Origin: Paraburkholderia largidicola
GTDB taxonomy: Bacteria; Pseudomonadota; Gammaproteobacteria; Burkholderiales; Burkholderiaceae
Assembly (NCBI RefSeq): GCF_013426895.1
Contig: NZ_AP023174.1
Location: 2,728,001-2,792,000 of the forward strand
Direction of reading: 5' to 3'
DNA: 64,000 nt
Shown here: in pieces, positions 36,899 to 46,374 of the stretch
Position numbering within the stretch: the stretch's first letter is position 1
Layout: the number at the start of each line of letters is the position of its first letter
Program-made: the position numbers and the translations under genes
Notes under the pieces: generated by a model
Told to the model about the DNA's origin: nothing
Seen by the model: the letters and a program-made list of their open reading frames with translations, nothing else
The model's database searches: none

Positions 36899-38572
36899 AT
36901 GCCGTACAACCGTCGTTCGAAGAACATCACGCAAGGCGTCGCGCGTTCGCCGAACCGCTCGATGTATTACGCGCTCGGCTACCAGAAGGAAGACTTCGAC
37001 AAGCCGATGATCGGCGTCGCCAACGGCCACTCGACCATCACGCCGTGCAACGCCGGCCTGCAACGCCTCACCGATGCCGCCGTCGAAACCGTGAAGCGCT
37101 CCGACGCGAACCCGCAGACCTTCGGCACGCCGACCATCTCCGACGGCATGTCGATGGGCACGGAGGGCATGAAGTACTCGCTGGTGTCGCGCGAAGTGAT
37201 CGCCGACTGCATCGAGACCTGTGTGCAAGGCCAGTGGATGGACGGCGTGGTCGTGATCGGCGGCTGCGACAAGAACATGCCGGGCGGCATGATCGGCCTC
37301 GCGCGAATGAACGTGCCGGGCATTTACGTGTACGGCGGCACCATCAAGCCGGGCAAATGGAAAGGCACCGACCTGACCATCGTGTCGTCGTTCGAAGCCG
37401 TCGGTGAGTTCACGGCGGGCCGCATGTCGCAGGAAGACTTCGAAGGGGTCGAACAGAATGCCTGCCCGACCACGGGCTCGTGCGGCGGCATGTACACCGC
37501 CAACACGATGAGTTCATCGTTCGAGGCACTTGGCATGTCGCTGATGTATTCGTCGACGATGGCGAACCCGGATCAGGAGAAAGTGGATTCGGCGGCCGAG
37601 TCGGCGCGCGTGCTGGTCGAGGCCGTCAAGCAGGATCTCAAGCCGCGCGACATCATCACGAAGAAATCGATCGAAAACGCCGTCGCGCTCATCATGGCAA
37701 CGGGCGGCTCGACCAATGCCGTGCTGCACTATCTGGCCATCGCGCACGCGGCGGAAGTCGAGTGGACCATCGACGACTTCGAGCGGATGCGCAAGAAAGT
37801 GCCCGTGATCTGCGACCTGAAGCCGTCGGGCAAGTACGTCGCGACCGACCTCCACCAGGCGGGCGGCATCCCGCAGGTACTGAAGCTGCTGCTCGACGCG
37901 GGCCTGTTGCACGGCGACTGCGTGACCATTACGGGCAAGACGATCGCTGAAGAACTGAAGGACGTGCCGGCCAAGCCGCGCGCGGACCAGAAAGTGATTT
38001 ATCCGATCGACAAGGCGCTCTACAGCGAAGGCCATCTGGCGATCCTCAAGGGCAACCTCGCGGAAGACGGCGCCGTCGCGAAGATCACCGGTCTGAAGAA
38101 CCCGGTCATCACAGGCCCGGCGCGGGTGTTCGACGACGAGCAAAGCGCGATGGATGCAATCCTCGCCGACAAGATCAAAGCCGGCGATGTCGTCGTGCTG
38201 CGCTATCTCGGCCCGCAAGGCGGCCCGGGCATGCCGGAGATGCTCGCGCCGACGTCGGCCATCATCGGCAAGGGGCTTGGCGAATCGGTCGGCCTCATCA
38301 CCGACGGGCGCTTCTCAGGCGGCACGTGGGGCATGGTCGTGGGTCACGTCGCGCCGGAAGCGTTCGTCGGCGGCACGATCGCGCTCGTGCAGGAAGGCGA
38401 CTCGATCACCATCGACGCGCACAAGCTGCTGTTGCAGCTGAACGTCGACGACGCCGAGCTGCAACGCCGGCGCGGCGCATGGAAGCAGCCCGCGCCGCGC
38501 TACACGCGTGGTGTGCTGGCCAAGTTCGCGGCGCTCGTAAAGCCGGCGAACAAGGGCGCTGTCACGGACTGA
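36899..38572 (+). CDS. ilvD: Dihydroxy-acid dehydratase
   Basis: A 557-residue Fe-S enzyme converting 2,3-dihydroxy acids to 2-keto acids in valine, isoleucine and CoA synthesis. It has [20 protein letters not shown], the cluster cysteines in [10 protein letters not shown] and [16 protein letters not shown], and the C-terminal [15 protein letters not shown]. The shorter 557-residue form and cysteine pattern fit the [2Fe-2S]-type branch seen in Burkholderia. The start follows the family; a GGATGGAGCT ribosome site lies upstream. A strong terminator follows. Confidence 0.96.
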   Translation: MPYNRRSKNITQGVARSPNRSMYYALGYQKEDFDKPMIGVANGHSTITPCNAGLQRLTDAAVETVKRSDANPQTFGTPTISDGMSMGTEGMKYSLVSREVIADCIETCVQGQWMDGVVVIGGCDKNMPGGMIGLARMNVPGIYVYGGTIKPGKWKGTDLTIVSSFEAVGEFTAGRMSQEDFEGVEQNACPTTGSCGGMYTANTMSSSFEALGMSLMYSSTMANPDQEKVDSAAESARVLVEAVKQDLKPRDIITKKSIENAVALIMATGGSTNAVLHYLAIAHAAEVEWTIDDFERMRKKVPVICDLKPSGKYVATDLHQAGGIPQVLKLLLDAGLLHGDCVTITGKTIAEELKDVPAKPRADQKVIYPIDKALYSEGHLAILKGNLAEDGAVAKITGLKNPVITGPARVFDDEQSAMDAILADKIKAGDVVVLRYLGPQGGPGMPEMLAPTSAIIGKGLGESVGLITDGRFSGGTWGMVVGHVAPEAFVGGTIALVQEGDSITIDAHKLLLQLNVDDAELQRRRGAWKQPAPRYTRGVLAKFAALVKPANKGAVTD

Positions 38573-38645
38573 CGCGTCAGCCGTTCTGTGCCGCTTGACT
38601 GACGCGGCGCAGCATCGCACGTCGACGCCAGCAACGCTTCGATAC

Positions 38646-38685
38646 GCAAAGGGGCACACGGATCGCCGTGTGCCCCTTTGCTCTT
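38646..38685 (+). terminator. Rho-independent terminator after ilvD
   Basis: A 16-bp perfect stem GCAAAGGGGCACACGG / CCGTGTGCCCCTTTGC with an ATCG loop, followed by TCTT. The T-rich end merges with the -10 of the next gene. Confidence 0.85.
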
Positions 38686-38690
38686 ATAAT
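38685..38690 (+). promoter_or_regulatory. Consensus -10 of the cytochrome c gene
   Basis: A perfect TATAAT starts at the last T of the ilvD terminator; the -35 region would fall inside the hairpin and is not canonical. The leader to the ATG at 38733 is about 36 nt. Confidence 0.45.
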
Positions 38691-38732
38691 GCGTCCACCA
38701 CGAGCCGGGCTGAGTCACCGGCGGAGACCATA

Positions 38733-39056
38733 ATGAAATCGAAGTCGTATGCGGCACTCGTGCTGGCAGGCACTTTGGCACTCACCAGCACGGCGCGCGC
38801 GCAGGCTCCAGGCCTTGCGCTGGCGCAGAAGCAGAATTGCATGAGCTGCCATTCTGTGACGCGGCAATTCATGGGACCTTCGCTGCACGATGTCGCGGCG
38901 AAATACGCGCCGCGCAGCGACGCCGTGGCCTACCTCACGCGCAAGATCATGGAAGGTAGCGCGGGCGTATGGGGACCCGTGCCGATGCCCGCCAACACAC
39001 AGGTCACGCAGGACGAGGCGATGTCGCTGGCAAGCTGGATCCTGACGCTCAAGTAG
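38733..39056 (+). CDS. Small class I cytochrome c
   Basis: A 107-residue periplasmic electron carrier. The signal peptide runs MKSKSYAALVLAGTLALTS to ARAQA. A single heme site NCMSCHS (CxxCH) and a distal Met in VPMPANTQVTQDEAMSLASW match cytochrome c551/c8-type proteins. It has its own promoter after the ilvD terminator. The redox partner is not evident locally. Confidence 0.9.
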   Translation: MKSKSYAALVLAGTLALTSTARAQAPGLALAQKQNCMSCHSVTRQFMGPSLHDVAAKYAPRSDAVAYLTRKIMEGSAGVWGPVPMPANTQVTQDEAMSLASWILTLK

Positions 39057-39073
39057 CGTCCGCCGCGTGCGGT

Positions 39074-39733
39074 CTACTTGCTGGTCGTCGAGTTGCCGAG
39101 TTCCTCGCGGATCGCCTCGCGTACCCAGATGAGCATTTCCGTTTCCAGCGCGAGTGCCACCTCGCGCGTGATCTGATTGACGAGCCAGGTCGTGTGATCC
39201 TGGAACGCGTCGCGGCAACGCGCCTCGATCAGATTGCGGCCATCCCCTTTCAGATACGTCGAGAACCGCCCACGCAAGCGCTCAGCCAGCACGTCGGCGT
39301 CGTAGTCGGACCTCGTCGCGGGCGCAAGCACCGGCACGTGTTCCACCGGCGCCGTCAGCGAATCCGGCACGGGCGGCGCGACATACTGCTCGGCCGTCGA
39401 CCCCGATGTGAACTCCGCTTCGCCCGGCACGAACTGCGCGGGCTCGCGGATCGGCGCACGCGGAGATTCGTAGATGGAATCGAGAACGGGCACGTCGTCG
39501 TCGGCATGGACGGACGGCGTTTGCGGCTCCGCATGTGTGTCCTGCGGAGCGTCGTGCACGTCATGCGTCGCCGCATGCTTGCCACGCGCGTGCGTACCTG
39601 CGTGCGTACCCTCATGACCATGCGAGCCGGAGCGCTTCGGCCGCTTGGCCTTCGCATGCGGCTCGTGGCCCGTCACCATCACGTCGGTCAGAAGGGGGAT
39701 GTCTTGATCGGAAGAGTCGGAGGATTGGGACAC
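39074..39733 (-). CDS. DUF2486 family protein
   Basis: A 219-residue protein found in Burkholderia-type genomes. The N-terminal two thirds are low-complexity, rich in His, Ala, Pro and Asp, and probably disordered (SSDSSDQDIPLLTDVMVTG, then a His/Thr-rich GTHAGTHARGKHAATHDV). The last ~70 residues look helical (VLAERLRGRFSTYLKGDG ... ALALETEMLIWVREAIREEL). The helical end may pack on another protein. It is upstream of nothing on its strand but converges with the cytochrome gene, and is likely expressed with holC and pepA. Confidence 0.75.
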   Translation of the reverse strand: MSQSSDSSDQDIPLLTDVMVTGHEPHAKAKRPKRSGSHGHEGTHAGTHARGKHAATHDVHDAPQDTHAEPQTPSVHADDDVPVLDSIYESPRAPIREPAQFVPGEAEFTSGSTAEQYVAPPVPDSLTAPVEHVPVLAPATRSDYDADVLAERLRGRFSTYLKGDGRNLIEARCRDAFQDHTTWLVNQITREVALALETEMLIWVREAIREELGNSTTSK

Positions 39734-39811
39734 GAAAACACTCCCTTTAAAGATCGGACGGACCGGTTCTGCGCGAATCGGACAAGACCACGCATCGAGC
39801 GGACAGAACGG

Positions 39812-40228
39812 TCAGGCGCCCTGCTTGTAGTTATTCAGAGCATAGCCGCGATCGCGGTAGAAGCGATAGCGCTCGCGACCCGCGGCCAGTTCGTCGGGCG
39901 CGTTGCCGACGATTTCCAGCAGGCGCTCGAAGCGCGCGAACTGCGACGGCACGGTCGCGCCCAGATTCAACAGTATCTGATGATGCGGCACGTCGTCGAG
40001 CGACGACGTGAGTACGACGGGCGTCTGCGCCGCGAGCGGACTACCCGCGAGGCAGTGTGGGATGAAGTCGAGCGGCGAGAAGGTCCACAACTGCTCGTCG
40101 AACGCGCGCAGGCGCGGCGGCTCGGCCAGCACGACGAGCGGCTGGCCGGCCTGATACGCCTTGCGCACGAGACGGCACGCATACTGCAGCGAATCGCCGA
40201 CGTTCGAATGAAAGTCGATGCGGGTCAT
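39812..40228 (-). CDS. holC: DNA polymerase III subunit chi
   Basis: A 138-residue clamp-loader-associated subunit that links SSB to the holoenzyme. It shows MTRIDFHSNVGDSLQYACRL, GQPLVVLAEPPRLRAFDEQLW, FIPHCLAGSPLA and the C-terminal YRFYRDRGYALNNYKQG. It follows pepA by 46 bp on the same strand, the usual pepA-holC order. Confidence 0.93.
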   Translation of the reverse strand: MTRIDFHSNVGDSLQYACRLVRKAYQAGQPLVVLAEPPRLRAFDEQLWTFSPLDFIPHCLAGSPLAAQTPVVLTSSLDDVPHHQILLNLGATVPSQFARFERLLEIVGNAPDELAAGRERYRFYRDRGYALNNYKQGA

Positions 40229-40274
40229 CGGCGATCCTGCTTCTCTGCGCTACATGCAATCGGACTACAACGCG

Positions 40275-41786
40275 TCATTGTGCAGCGCGGTCGATCAGGA
40301 ACTGCGACAGGAGTGGCACAGGACGGCCCGTTGCGCCTTTCGCCGCGCCGCTCTTCCATGCGGTGCCCGCGATGTCGAGGTGCGCCCACGGATACGCTTC
40401 CGTGAAGCGCGACAGGAAGCACGCCGCCGTCACGCTGCCCGCCGGACGTCCACCGATGTTCGCGAGGTCGGCGAAGTTCGACTTCAGCTGATCCTGATAC
40501 TCGTCGTCGAGCGGCAGACGCCATGCCGGGTCGGAGGCTTCCTTCGATGCGTCGAGCAGTTCGCCCGCGAGCGCGTCGTCCTTCGAGAACAGGCCGCTGT
40601 TGTGATGACCGAGCGCAATGATGCAGGCGCCCGTCAGCGTCGCGATGTCGATCACGGCAGCCGGTTTGAAGCGCTCGGCATACGTGAGCGCGTCGCACAG
40701 GATCAGGCGGCCTTCCGCGTCCGTGTTCAGCACTTCGATCGTCAGGCCCTTCATGCTGGTGACGATGTCGCCCGGCTTGGTCGCGTTGCCCGCGGGCATG
40801 TTCTCGCAGGTCGGAATGATGCCGACCACGTTCAGCTTCAGGCCCATTTCCGCGACGGCACGCAGCGTGCCGAGCACGGAGCCCGCGCCGCACATGTCGT
40901 ACTTCATCTCGTCCATGCTGTCGCCCGGCTTGAGCGAAATGCCGCCCGTGTCGAACGTGATGCCCTTGCCGACCAGCACGACGGGCGCGGCCTTCGCGCT
41001 CCCACCCTGGTACTGGAGGACGATGAACTGCGGCGGCTCGACGGAACCTCTGGTGACCGACAGGAACGAGCCCATCTTGAGCGCTTCGAGCTGCTTCTGG
41101 CCGAGCACTTCGACCTTCAGCTTCCAGTCTTTCGCGAGCTTCTTCGCGGTCGTGGCCAGATAGGTCGGCGTGCAGACGTTGCCCGGCAGGTTGCCGAGGT
41201 CCTTGGTCAGATCCATGCCGTTCGACAGCGCGACGCCTTGCTTCAGCGCAACCTTCGCGAGCTTTTCGTCCGCCGCGTCGACGCTGAACACGATGCGCTT
41301 GAGCGCGCGCGTGCTGTTGTCCGGCTTGCTCTTCATCTGCGTGAACCGGTAGGTCAGCTCGCGCAGCGCGAGGATCGCGGCGCGCACGGCCCAATCCGAC
41401 GAGCGCTCCTTGATGGGCGCCTGAGCCAGCGTGAAGGTGACCTGCGTGACCTTGGTGCCGAGGATCGCGCGCCACGCGGCGCGCACGGCATCGCCGTAGG
41501 CCTTCTGCGTGAAGGCGTCCTGCTTGCCGAGGCCGACCAGCAGCACGCGCGACGCGCCGATGCCCTGCACTTCATGCAGGAACACCGTGCTGCCCGTCTT
41601 GCCGTCCATGTCGCCGGCCTTGATGATGCGCGTGAGCAGACCCTTGGTGGCCGCGTCGATTTCCAGCGCCGCGCCCGACAGCGTCTGCGATTCGAACACG
41701 CCGATCACGATGCAATCCGATTTTCCGGTAAGGAACCCGTTGGTCGAGCCTTTGCTCCAATCACAGGCTTTTATGCTAAAGTCCAT
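40275..41786 (-). CDS. pepA: Leucyl aminopeptidase (PepA)
   Basis: A 503-residue M17 dizinc aminopeptidase, hexameric and cytoplasmic. The C-terminal catalytic domain has [18 protein letters not shown] (metal Lys and Asp), [30 protein letters not shown] (the signature with Asp and Glu ligands and the catalytic Arg) and [11 protein letters not shown]. Family members can also bind DNA. It is divergent from lptF. Confidence 0.97.
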   Translation of the reverse strand: MDFSIKACDWSKGSTNGFLTGKSDCIVIGVFESQTLSGAALEIDAATKGLLTRIIKAGDMDGKTGSTVFLHEVQGIGASRVLLVGLGKQDAFTQKAYGDAVRAAWRAILGTKVTQVTFTLAQAPIKERSSDWAVRAAILALRELTYRFTQMKSKPDNSTRALKRIVFSVDAADEKLAKVALKQGVALSNGMDLTKDLGNLPGNVCTPTYLATTAKKLAKDWKLKVEVLGQKQLEALKMGSFLSVTRGSVEPPQFIVLQYQGGSAKAAPVVLVGKGITFDTGGISLKPGDSMDEMKYDMCGAGSVLGTLRAVAEMGLKLNVVGIIPTCENMPAGNATKPGDIVTSMKGLTIEVLNTDAEGRLILCDALTYAERFKPAAVIDIATLTGACIIALGHHNSGLFSKDDALAGELLDASKEASDPAWRLPLDDEYQDQLKSNFADLANIGGRPAGSVTAACFLSRFTEAYPWAHLDIAGTAWKSGAAKGATGRPVPLLSQFLIDRAAQ

Positions 41787-41922
41787 CGCGCTTGTCCTCG
41801 GATAAAATCTGGGCTTAGGATGAAAGCCGCAATTATCCGCTATTTTTCCCGCGGCGGCTGCACGAAGGCGTGACGGGGCTCAACCCCGCTGCCTGTCGGA
41901 GCGCGCCCTCTCCTCATCAACC

Positions 41923-43032
41923 ATGATTTTTGAACGCTCTCTCCAGCGCGAACTGGCGTATACGGCTGGCGCCGTGTTCATGGTTCTGCTCACGCTGGTC
42001 CTGACGACGATGATGATCCGCATCGTCGGCTTCGCGGCGTCCGGTGAAATCGACCCGCGCGACGTGCTCGTGCTGATCGGCCTGACGGTCATCGGCTACC
42101 TCGCGATCATGCTGGTCGCGACGCTGTTCGTGTCGATCCTGTTCGTGCTCACGCGCTGGTACAAGGATTCCGAAATGGTCGTGTGGCTCGCCTCCGGTGT
42201 GAGCCTCACGCGTTTCATCAAGCCGATCGGCCTGTTCGCGACGCCCATCATCATTCTGATCGCCTTCTTCGTGTTCGTCGGCTGGCCGTGGTCGAACCAG
42301 CAGAGCAAGCTGATCCGCGCGCGCTTCCAGCAGCGCGACGAAGTCTCGCTGCTCGCGCCGGGCCAGTTCCGCGAATCGGCGACGAGCCATCGCGTGTTCT
42401 TCATCGAGAAGATGTCGCCCGATCAGGGCCACGTCGAGAACGTGTTCGTCACCAGCACCGAAGGCGGCAAGGTGAACGTGGTCGTGTCGAAGAACGGCCA
42501 CACGGAAACGCAAAAGAACGGCGACCGCTTCGTCGTGCTCGAAAACGGCCGCCGCTACGACGGCGAGCCGGGCCATCCCGACTTCCGCATCATGGAGTTC
42601 GAACGCTATGGCGTGAAGATCCAGAGCCAGCCGGTCGTCAATACGCCCACCACGACGGGCACGCCGACGCTCGACCTGTTCCGCGACCCGACCCGCCAGA
42701 ATCTGGCTGAATTCGCATGGCGCGCGGGCCTGCCCTTGATCGCGATCAACCTGATGCTGCTCGCCATCCCGCTCGCGCACCAGAATCCGCGCCGCAGCCG
42801 CACGATCAATCTCGTGATGGCCGTGTTGATCTATCTGACGTATTCGAACCTGCTGAACGTCGTGCAGTCATGGATCGAGCAAGGCAAGATGTCGTTCGGC
42901 GTGGGCCTCGTGGGGCTGCATATCGTCGTGGCGCTGGTCGTGGCGTTCATTTTCTGGCTGCGGGTGCGCAACCGGCCGCTCTTCACGCGTGCGACGTTCA
43001 GCCGGTCGAGCCGTCCGGCGCAGGGAGCGTGA
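41923..43032 (+). CDS. lptF: LPS export permease LptF
   Basis: A 369-residue YjgP/YjgQ-type inner-membrane protein. It has six helices with a large periplasmic beta-jellyroll domain between helices 3 and 4 (about 125-270). Diagnostic are FERSLQRELAYTAGAVFMVL, DSEMVVWLASGVSLTRF (coupling to LptB) and PLAHQNPRRSRTINLVMAVL. LptF and LptG with LptB extract LPS from the inner membrane. lptG follows after 3 bp. Confidence 0.95.
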   Translation: MIFERSLQRELAYTAGAVFMVLLTLVLTTMMIRIVGFAASGEIDPRDVLVLIGLTVIGYLAIMLVATLFVSILFVLTRWYKDSEMVVWLASGVSLTRFIKPIGLFATPIIILIAFFVFVGWPWSNQQSKLIRARFQQRDEVSLLAPGQFRESATSHRVFFIEKMSPDQGHVENVFVTSTEGGKVNVVVSKNGHTETQKNGDRFVVLENGRRYDGEPGHPDFRIMEFERYGVKIQSQPVVNTPTTTGTPTLDLFRDPTRQNLAEFAWRAGLPLIAINLMLLAIPLAHQNPRRSRTINLVMAVLIYLTYSNLLNVVQSWIEQGKMSFGVGLVGLHIVVALVVAFIFWLRVRNRPLFTRATFSRSSRPAQGA

Positions 43033-43035
43033 CCC

Positions 43036-44184
43036 ATGCGCATCTATGAAAAGTATTTCGCGCGTCAGGTTTACCTCACGTTCATCTTCATTCTGTTCGC
43101 GTTTTCGGGTCTGTTCTTCTTCTTCGACCTGATCAACGAACTGAACTCAGTCGGTCACGGCAACTACAAGTTCCAGTACGCGGTGCTGCGCGTTGCGCTG
43201 CAGACGCCGTCGCGCTTCTACGAAATCATTCCTGTCGCCGCGTTGATCAGCGCGATCTACGTGTTCGCTCAGATGGCGGCGAATTCCGAGTACACGATTT
43301 TCCGCGTGTCCGGTCTCGCCACCAATCAGGCGCTGCGCTCGCTCCTGAAGATCGGCATTCCGCTCGTGTTCCTCACGTACCTCATCGGCGAAGTGGTCGG
43401 GCCGTACACGGACCAGTTGTCGGAGCGCGTGCGTCTGGAGGCGCTCGGCTCATCGGTCTCGAGCAATTTCGAGTCGGGTGTCTGGGTGAAGGACACGCTG
43501 ACGGCGCGCGCCGACGGCGAGCAGGTGACGCGTTTCGTGAACGTCGGGCAGTTGCAGCCGGACGCGACCATCTCGAACGTGCGCATCTACGAGTTCGATT
43601 CGAAGTTCCGCCTGTCGAACGTGCGCATCGCGAAGTCGGGCAAGTATCAACCGCCTGGCCACTGGCTGTTGACGGACGTCACGGACACGCAACTGATCGA
43701 TGTCGCGCAGGACGCCAGCAAGCCCGCCGATGCGTTGAACCCGGTGTATCGCGCGAAGCAGGTGACGTTGCCTGAGTACTCGCTGCGTTCGGAGTTGACG
43801 CCGCAGATTCTGTCGGTGCTGCTGGTCGCGCCGGAGAGGATGTCGATGTTCAATCTGTTCCGCTATATCCAGCACTTGACCGAGAACCATCAGGACACGC
43901 AACGGTATGAGATCGCGCTGTGGCGCAAGGTGCTGTATCCGTTTGCGGTGTTCGTGATGCTGGTGCTGTCGCTGCCGTTTGCTTATCTGCATACGCGGGC
44001 GGGCGTGGTTGGGGTGAAGGTGTTCGGCGGGATCATGCTGGGGATGAGCTTTCAGCTGTTCAATACGCTGTTCTCGCATATCGGTAATCTGAACACATGG
44101 CCAGCGCCGTTGACGGCGGCGACGCCGGGGTTGATCTATCTTGTGCTTGGGCTCGTCGGGCTCAAGTGGGTCGACAGGCATTAG
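43036..44184 (+). CDS. lptG: LPS export permease LptG
   Basis: A 382-residue partner of LptF with the same topology. It begins MRIYEKYFARQVYLTFIF and contains SEYTIFRVSGLATNQALRSL (coupling helix), RKVLYPFAVFVMLVLSLPFAYLH (shown in part) and the last helix GLIYLVLGLVGLKWVDRH. From about 43850 onward its codons become G/T-ending, in line with the gradient toward repeat B. Confidence 0.95.
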   Translation: MRIYEKYFARQVYLTFIFILFAFSGLFFFFDLINELNSVGHGNYKFQYAVLRVALQTPSRFYEIIPVAALISAIYVFAQMAANSEYTIFRVSGLATNQALRSLLKIGIPLVFLTYLIGEVVGPYTDQLSERVRLEALGSSVSSNFESGVWVKDTLTARADGEQVTRFVNVGQLQPDATISNVRIYEFDSKFRLSNVRIAKSGKYQPPGHWLLTDVTDTQLIDVAQDASKPADALNPVYRAKQVTLPEYSLRSELTPQILSVLLVAPERMSMFNLFRYIQHLTENHQDTQRYEIALWRKVLYPFAVFVMLVLSLPFAYLHTRAGVVGVKVFGGIMLGMSFQLFNTLFSHIGNLNTWPAPLTAATPGLIYLVLGLVGLKWVDRH

Positions 44185-44207
44185 GCACTTTTTCTCTGCG
44201 AGGCGGT

Positions 44208-44588
44208 ATGGGATCTCATGGCGTGGTGCTGTTTGCGCATGGCGCGAGAGATCCTCGCTGGGCCGAGCCTTTTGAGCGGCTGCGCGCCCGGTTGCTCGAG
44301 TTGCGCGGGGCGGCCGCTGGACCGGTTTCGTTGGCTTTTCTTGAGCTTATGACGCCTGGTTTGCCTGAGGCTGTGGCTGCTCAGGTCGCAGCAGGAGCGT
44401 CTGTTGTCACCGTTGTGCCGGTTTTTTTCGGGCAAGGTGGGCATGTTCGGCGAGATCTGCCGGTGATTCTTGATCAGTGCCGCAGCGCGAATCCTTCTGC
44501 TGAGATTCGTTGTGCGACTGCTGTTGGCGAGGATGCCGAAGTTATTGAGGCGATGGCTGGGTATTGCCTGCGGCAGGCTTTGGTTTGA
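44208..44588 (+). CDS. cbiX: Sirohydrochlorin chelatase-like protein (CbiX short form)
   Basis: A 126-residue short CbiX/SirB-like chelatase that would insert Co or Fe into sirohydrochlorin as a homodimer. The first metal-binding His is in VLFAHGARDPRW and the second in VPVFFGQGGHVRRDLP. It could serve siroheme for CysI (46-52 kb) or cobalt corrin synthesis. Its codon use is strongly T/G-ending (GCTGTGGCTGCT), unlike distant genes. The start is 23 bp after lptG. Confidence 0.85.
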   Translation: MGSHGVVLFAHGARDPRWAEPFERLRARLLELRGAAAGPVSLAFLELMTPGLPEAVAAQVAAGASVVTVVPVFFGQGGHVRRDLPVILDQCRSANPSAEIRCATAVGEDAEVIEAMAGYCLRQALV

Positions 44589-44604
44589 GGGTTTAGGGTT
44601 GTTT

Positions 44605-45332
44605 GTCTGCGACGCTTTGAGTGGTCTGCTTGTGTTGTCGCTGGCATCCGCGGTTTGTTAGCGTGCTTCACGCGTTGCCCCTGTGCGGGGCGGCACCTAC
44701 TTTTCTTTGCCGCCGCAAAGAAAAGTAGGCAAAAGAAAGCGGCTCACACCGCCAGCCCGTGTATTTGCCTGAGGGCCCTCAACTGGTCTTATGCTCCACA
44801 CGGCAACGTCTCTGTTGGCGCTCGTTGCCAACGCTTCGAATGAGCGCCTCCCCCACTTCAAATACCCGCACCAAGGCAAGCGTCAGCGGATGGTATGCGC
44901 CGCCCAGGTGGCAAACTGTGTGTAGGTTGTCGCGGCGTATAGCCTGGTGCTCCTACAGTGTGGGGCGCGTGCGCTATCGGTCCGATGTCAGGCATGGGGA
45001 GTACCTGGGCCTACACACAGTTTGCCACCTGGGCGGCCGTGGACTGTCTGGCACGGCATGCTGCAATTCGGGAGCATGAAGTGGGTGAGGCGCATTGCAA
45101 GAGCGCTGGCAACGAGCATGCGTCACGTGGCTGCCGTGTGAAGCGTAAGAACCTGTGGGGGCCCTCAGGCAAACACTAGAACTGGCGGTGTGAGCCGCTT
45201 TCTTTTGCCTACTTTTCTTTGCGGCGGCAAAGAAAAGTAGGTGCCGCCCCGCACAGGGGCAACGCCTGAAGCACGCTAACAAATCGCGGATGCCAGCAAA
45301 AACACAAGCAGACCACCCACAGCGTCGCAGAC
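44605..45332. repeat. Repeat B: 728-bp palindromic intergenic element, inverted relative to A
   Basis: Lies between the convergent cbiX and beta-lactamase genes. Its ends GTCTGCGACGC and GCGTCGCAGAC are perfect inverse copies and the terminal arms continue for ~150 bp, including GGTCTGCTTGTGTTG / CACAAGCAGACC, GCTGGCATCCGCG / CGCGGATGCCAGC and the 15-bp hairpins seen in A. The interior matches the reverse complement of A (for example GGTTGTCGCGGCGTATAGCC and GAAGTGGGTGAGGCGCAT), so B is an inverted relative of A. A-run and T-run flanks are again present. It shows no credible coding capacity. Confidence 0.9.
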
Positions 45333-45340
45333 AAAAAAAA

Positions 45341-46237
45341 TCACCTCATAGCATCAAACACGATCCTCGCAGCCTCAACCACGACCTCATCCTGCGGCAG
45401 CGTCTGCTTCGGCATCACGCCAGTGAAATAGACAGCGACAACAAAAGGCGCCGCCGAAGGCGGATACACAACCGCAACATCGTTAGCCGTCCCGTAATCC
45501 CCGCTCCCAGTCTTGTCGGCGACCAGCCAGCCAGAACCCGGCACGGCAGCCCGAATCCGAGCGGCACCCGTCGCGTTCCCCAGCATCCATGCCTTCAACT
45601 GCTCCCGCTGCTGCGGACCCAGCACATCATCGGCCAGCAGTAGCTTCTGCACATCGAGCATCATCGCCCGCGGCGTCGTCGTATCCCTCATATCGCCCGG
45701 CACGGACGCATTCACCTCGGGCTCCCCGCGCAGCAAATCAAACCACTCATCCCCAATCGAAACCGCGAACTGGTTCAACACCTCCGGCCCGCCGACAGCC
45801 GTCAGCAGCAGATTCGCCGCCGTGTTGTCGCTGTGCTGAAGCGCCGCAGCACTCAGTTCGCCGATCGTCATACCCTCCCCCACGTGCCGCTTCGTAACAG
45901 GCGAGTTCGCAACGAGATCAGCGTCACCGTATCGAACACGCTCATCGAGCAGACCACGTTCGGCCATGCTGCGCTTCAAAACCAGCGCAACGACAAGCAG
46001 CTTGAACGTGCTGCACATCGGAAACCGCTCCGACTCGCGATAGCCGACATACGACCCATCCGCCGTATTGAGCGCAGCCACACCAAGGCGCCCACCGCTC
46101 GACGCTTCAAGTTTTTCCAACCGCTCACGCGCGGCAAGATTGATCGAGACCGACGAAGCCGGCTGTGCGCGCACGCCGATCACAGGACCGGCCGCAAGCG
46201 CAATCAGTAAGGAACGACGCAAAGAAGAAAAAGGCAT
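45341..46237 (-). CDS. Class A beta-lactamase (PenA-like)
   Basis: A 298-residue serine beta-lactamase. Catalytic motifs in order: PMCSTFK (Ser70-xx-Lys73, with Cys69), QHSDNTAAN (SDN loop), EPEVN (Glu166 and Asn170) and ADKTGSGDYGT (KTG). The leader SSLRRSLLIALAAGPVIG carries a twin-arginine-like RR, as in Burkholderia PenA. Unlike lipoprotein PenA forms, there is no lipobox Cys near the cleavage region (VRAQPAS), so a soluble periplasmic enzyme is expected. No LysR regulator is adjacent. Confidence 0.92.
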   Translation of the reverse strand: MPFSSLRRSLLIALAAGPVIGVRAQPASSVSINLAARERLEKLEASSGGRLGVAALNTADGSYVGYRESERFPMCSTFKLLVVALVLKRSMAERGLLDERVRYGDADLVANSPVTKRHVGEGMTIGELSAAALQHSDNTAANLLLTAVGGPEVLNQFAVSIGDEWFDLLRGEPEVNASVPGDMRDTTTPRAMMLDVQKLLLADDVLGPQQREQLKAWMLGNATGAARIRAAVPGSGWLVADKTGSGDYGTANDVAVVYPPSAAPFVVAVYFTGVMPKQTLPQDEVVVEAARIVFDAMR

Positions 46238-46305
46238 GAGTCCAGTTTGAATGCAAAGCGAAAGGAAATCTTAACGCAACGCACGTGCCTGGCTCGATGG
46301 CGCGC

Positions 46306-46349
46306 CGAAAAGACAATCGGCCGCATTCACTCTCGCGAATGCGGCCGAT
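46306..46349 (-). terminator. Terminator after cobA
   Basis: A 13-bp perfect stem ATCGGCCGCATTC / GAATGCGGCCGAT with an 8-nt loop. On the minus strand it is followed by TGTCTTTTC. It lies 26 bp after the cobA stop and would end the sulfate-assimilation operon. Confidence 0.75.
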
Positions 46350-46374
46350 CAATACAAACAACAGCAATAGAAGT

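Noticed and set aside
44208..44588. cbiX as a horizontally acquired gene because of its odd codon use
   Set aside because: The same shift appears gradually in the 3' end of lptG and mirrored on the other side of repeat B, so a local strand-specific bias explains it better.
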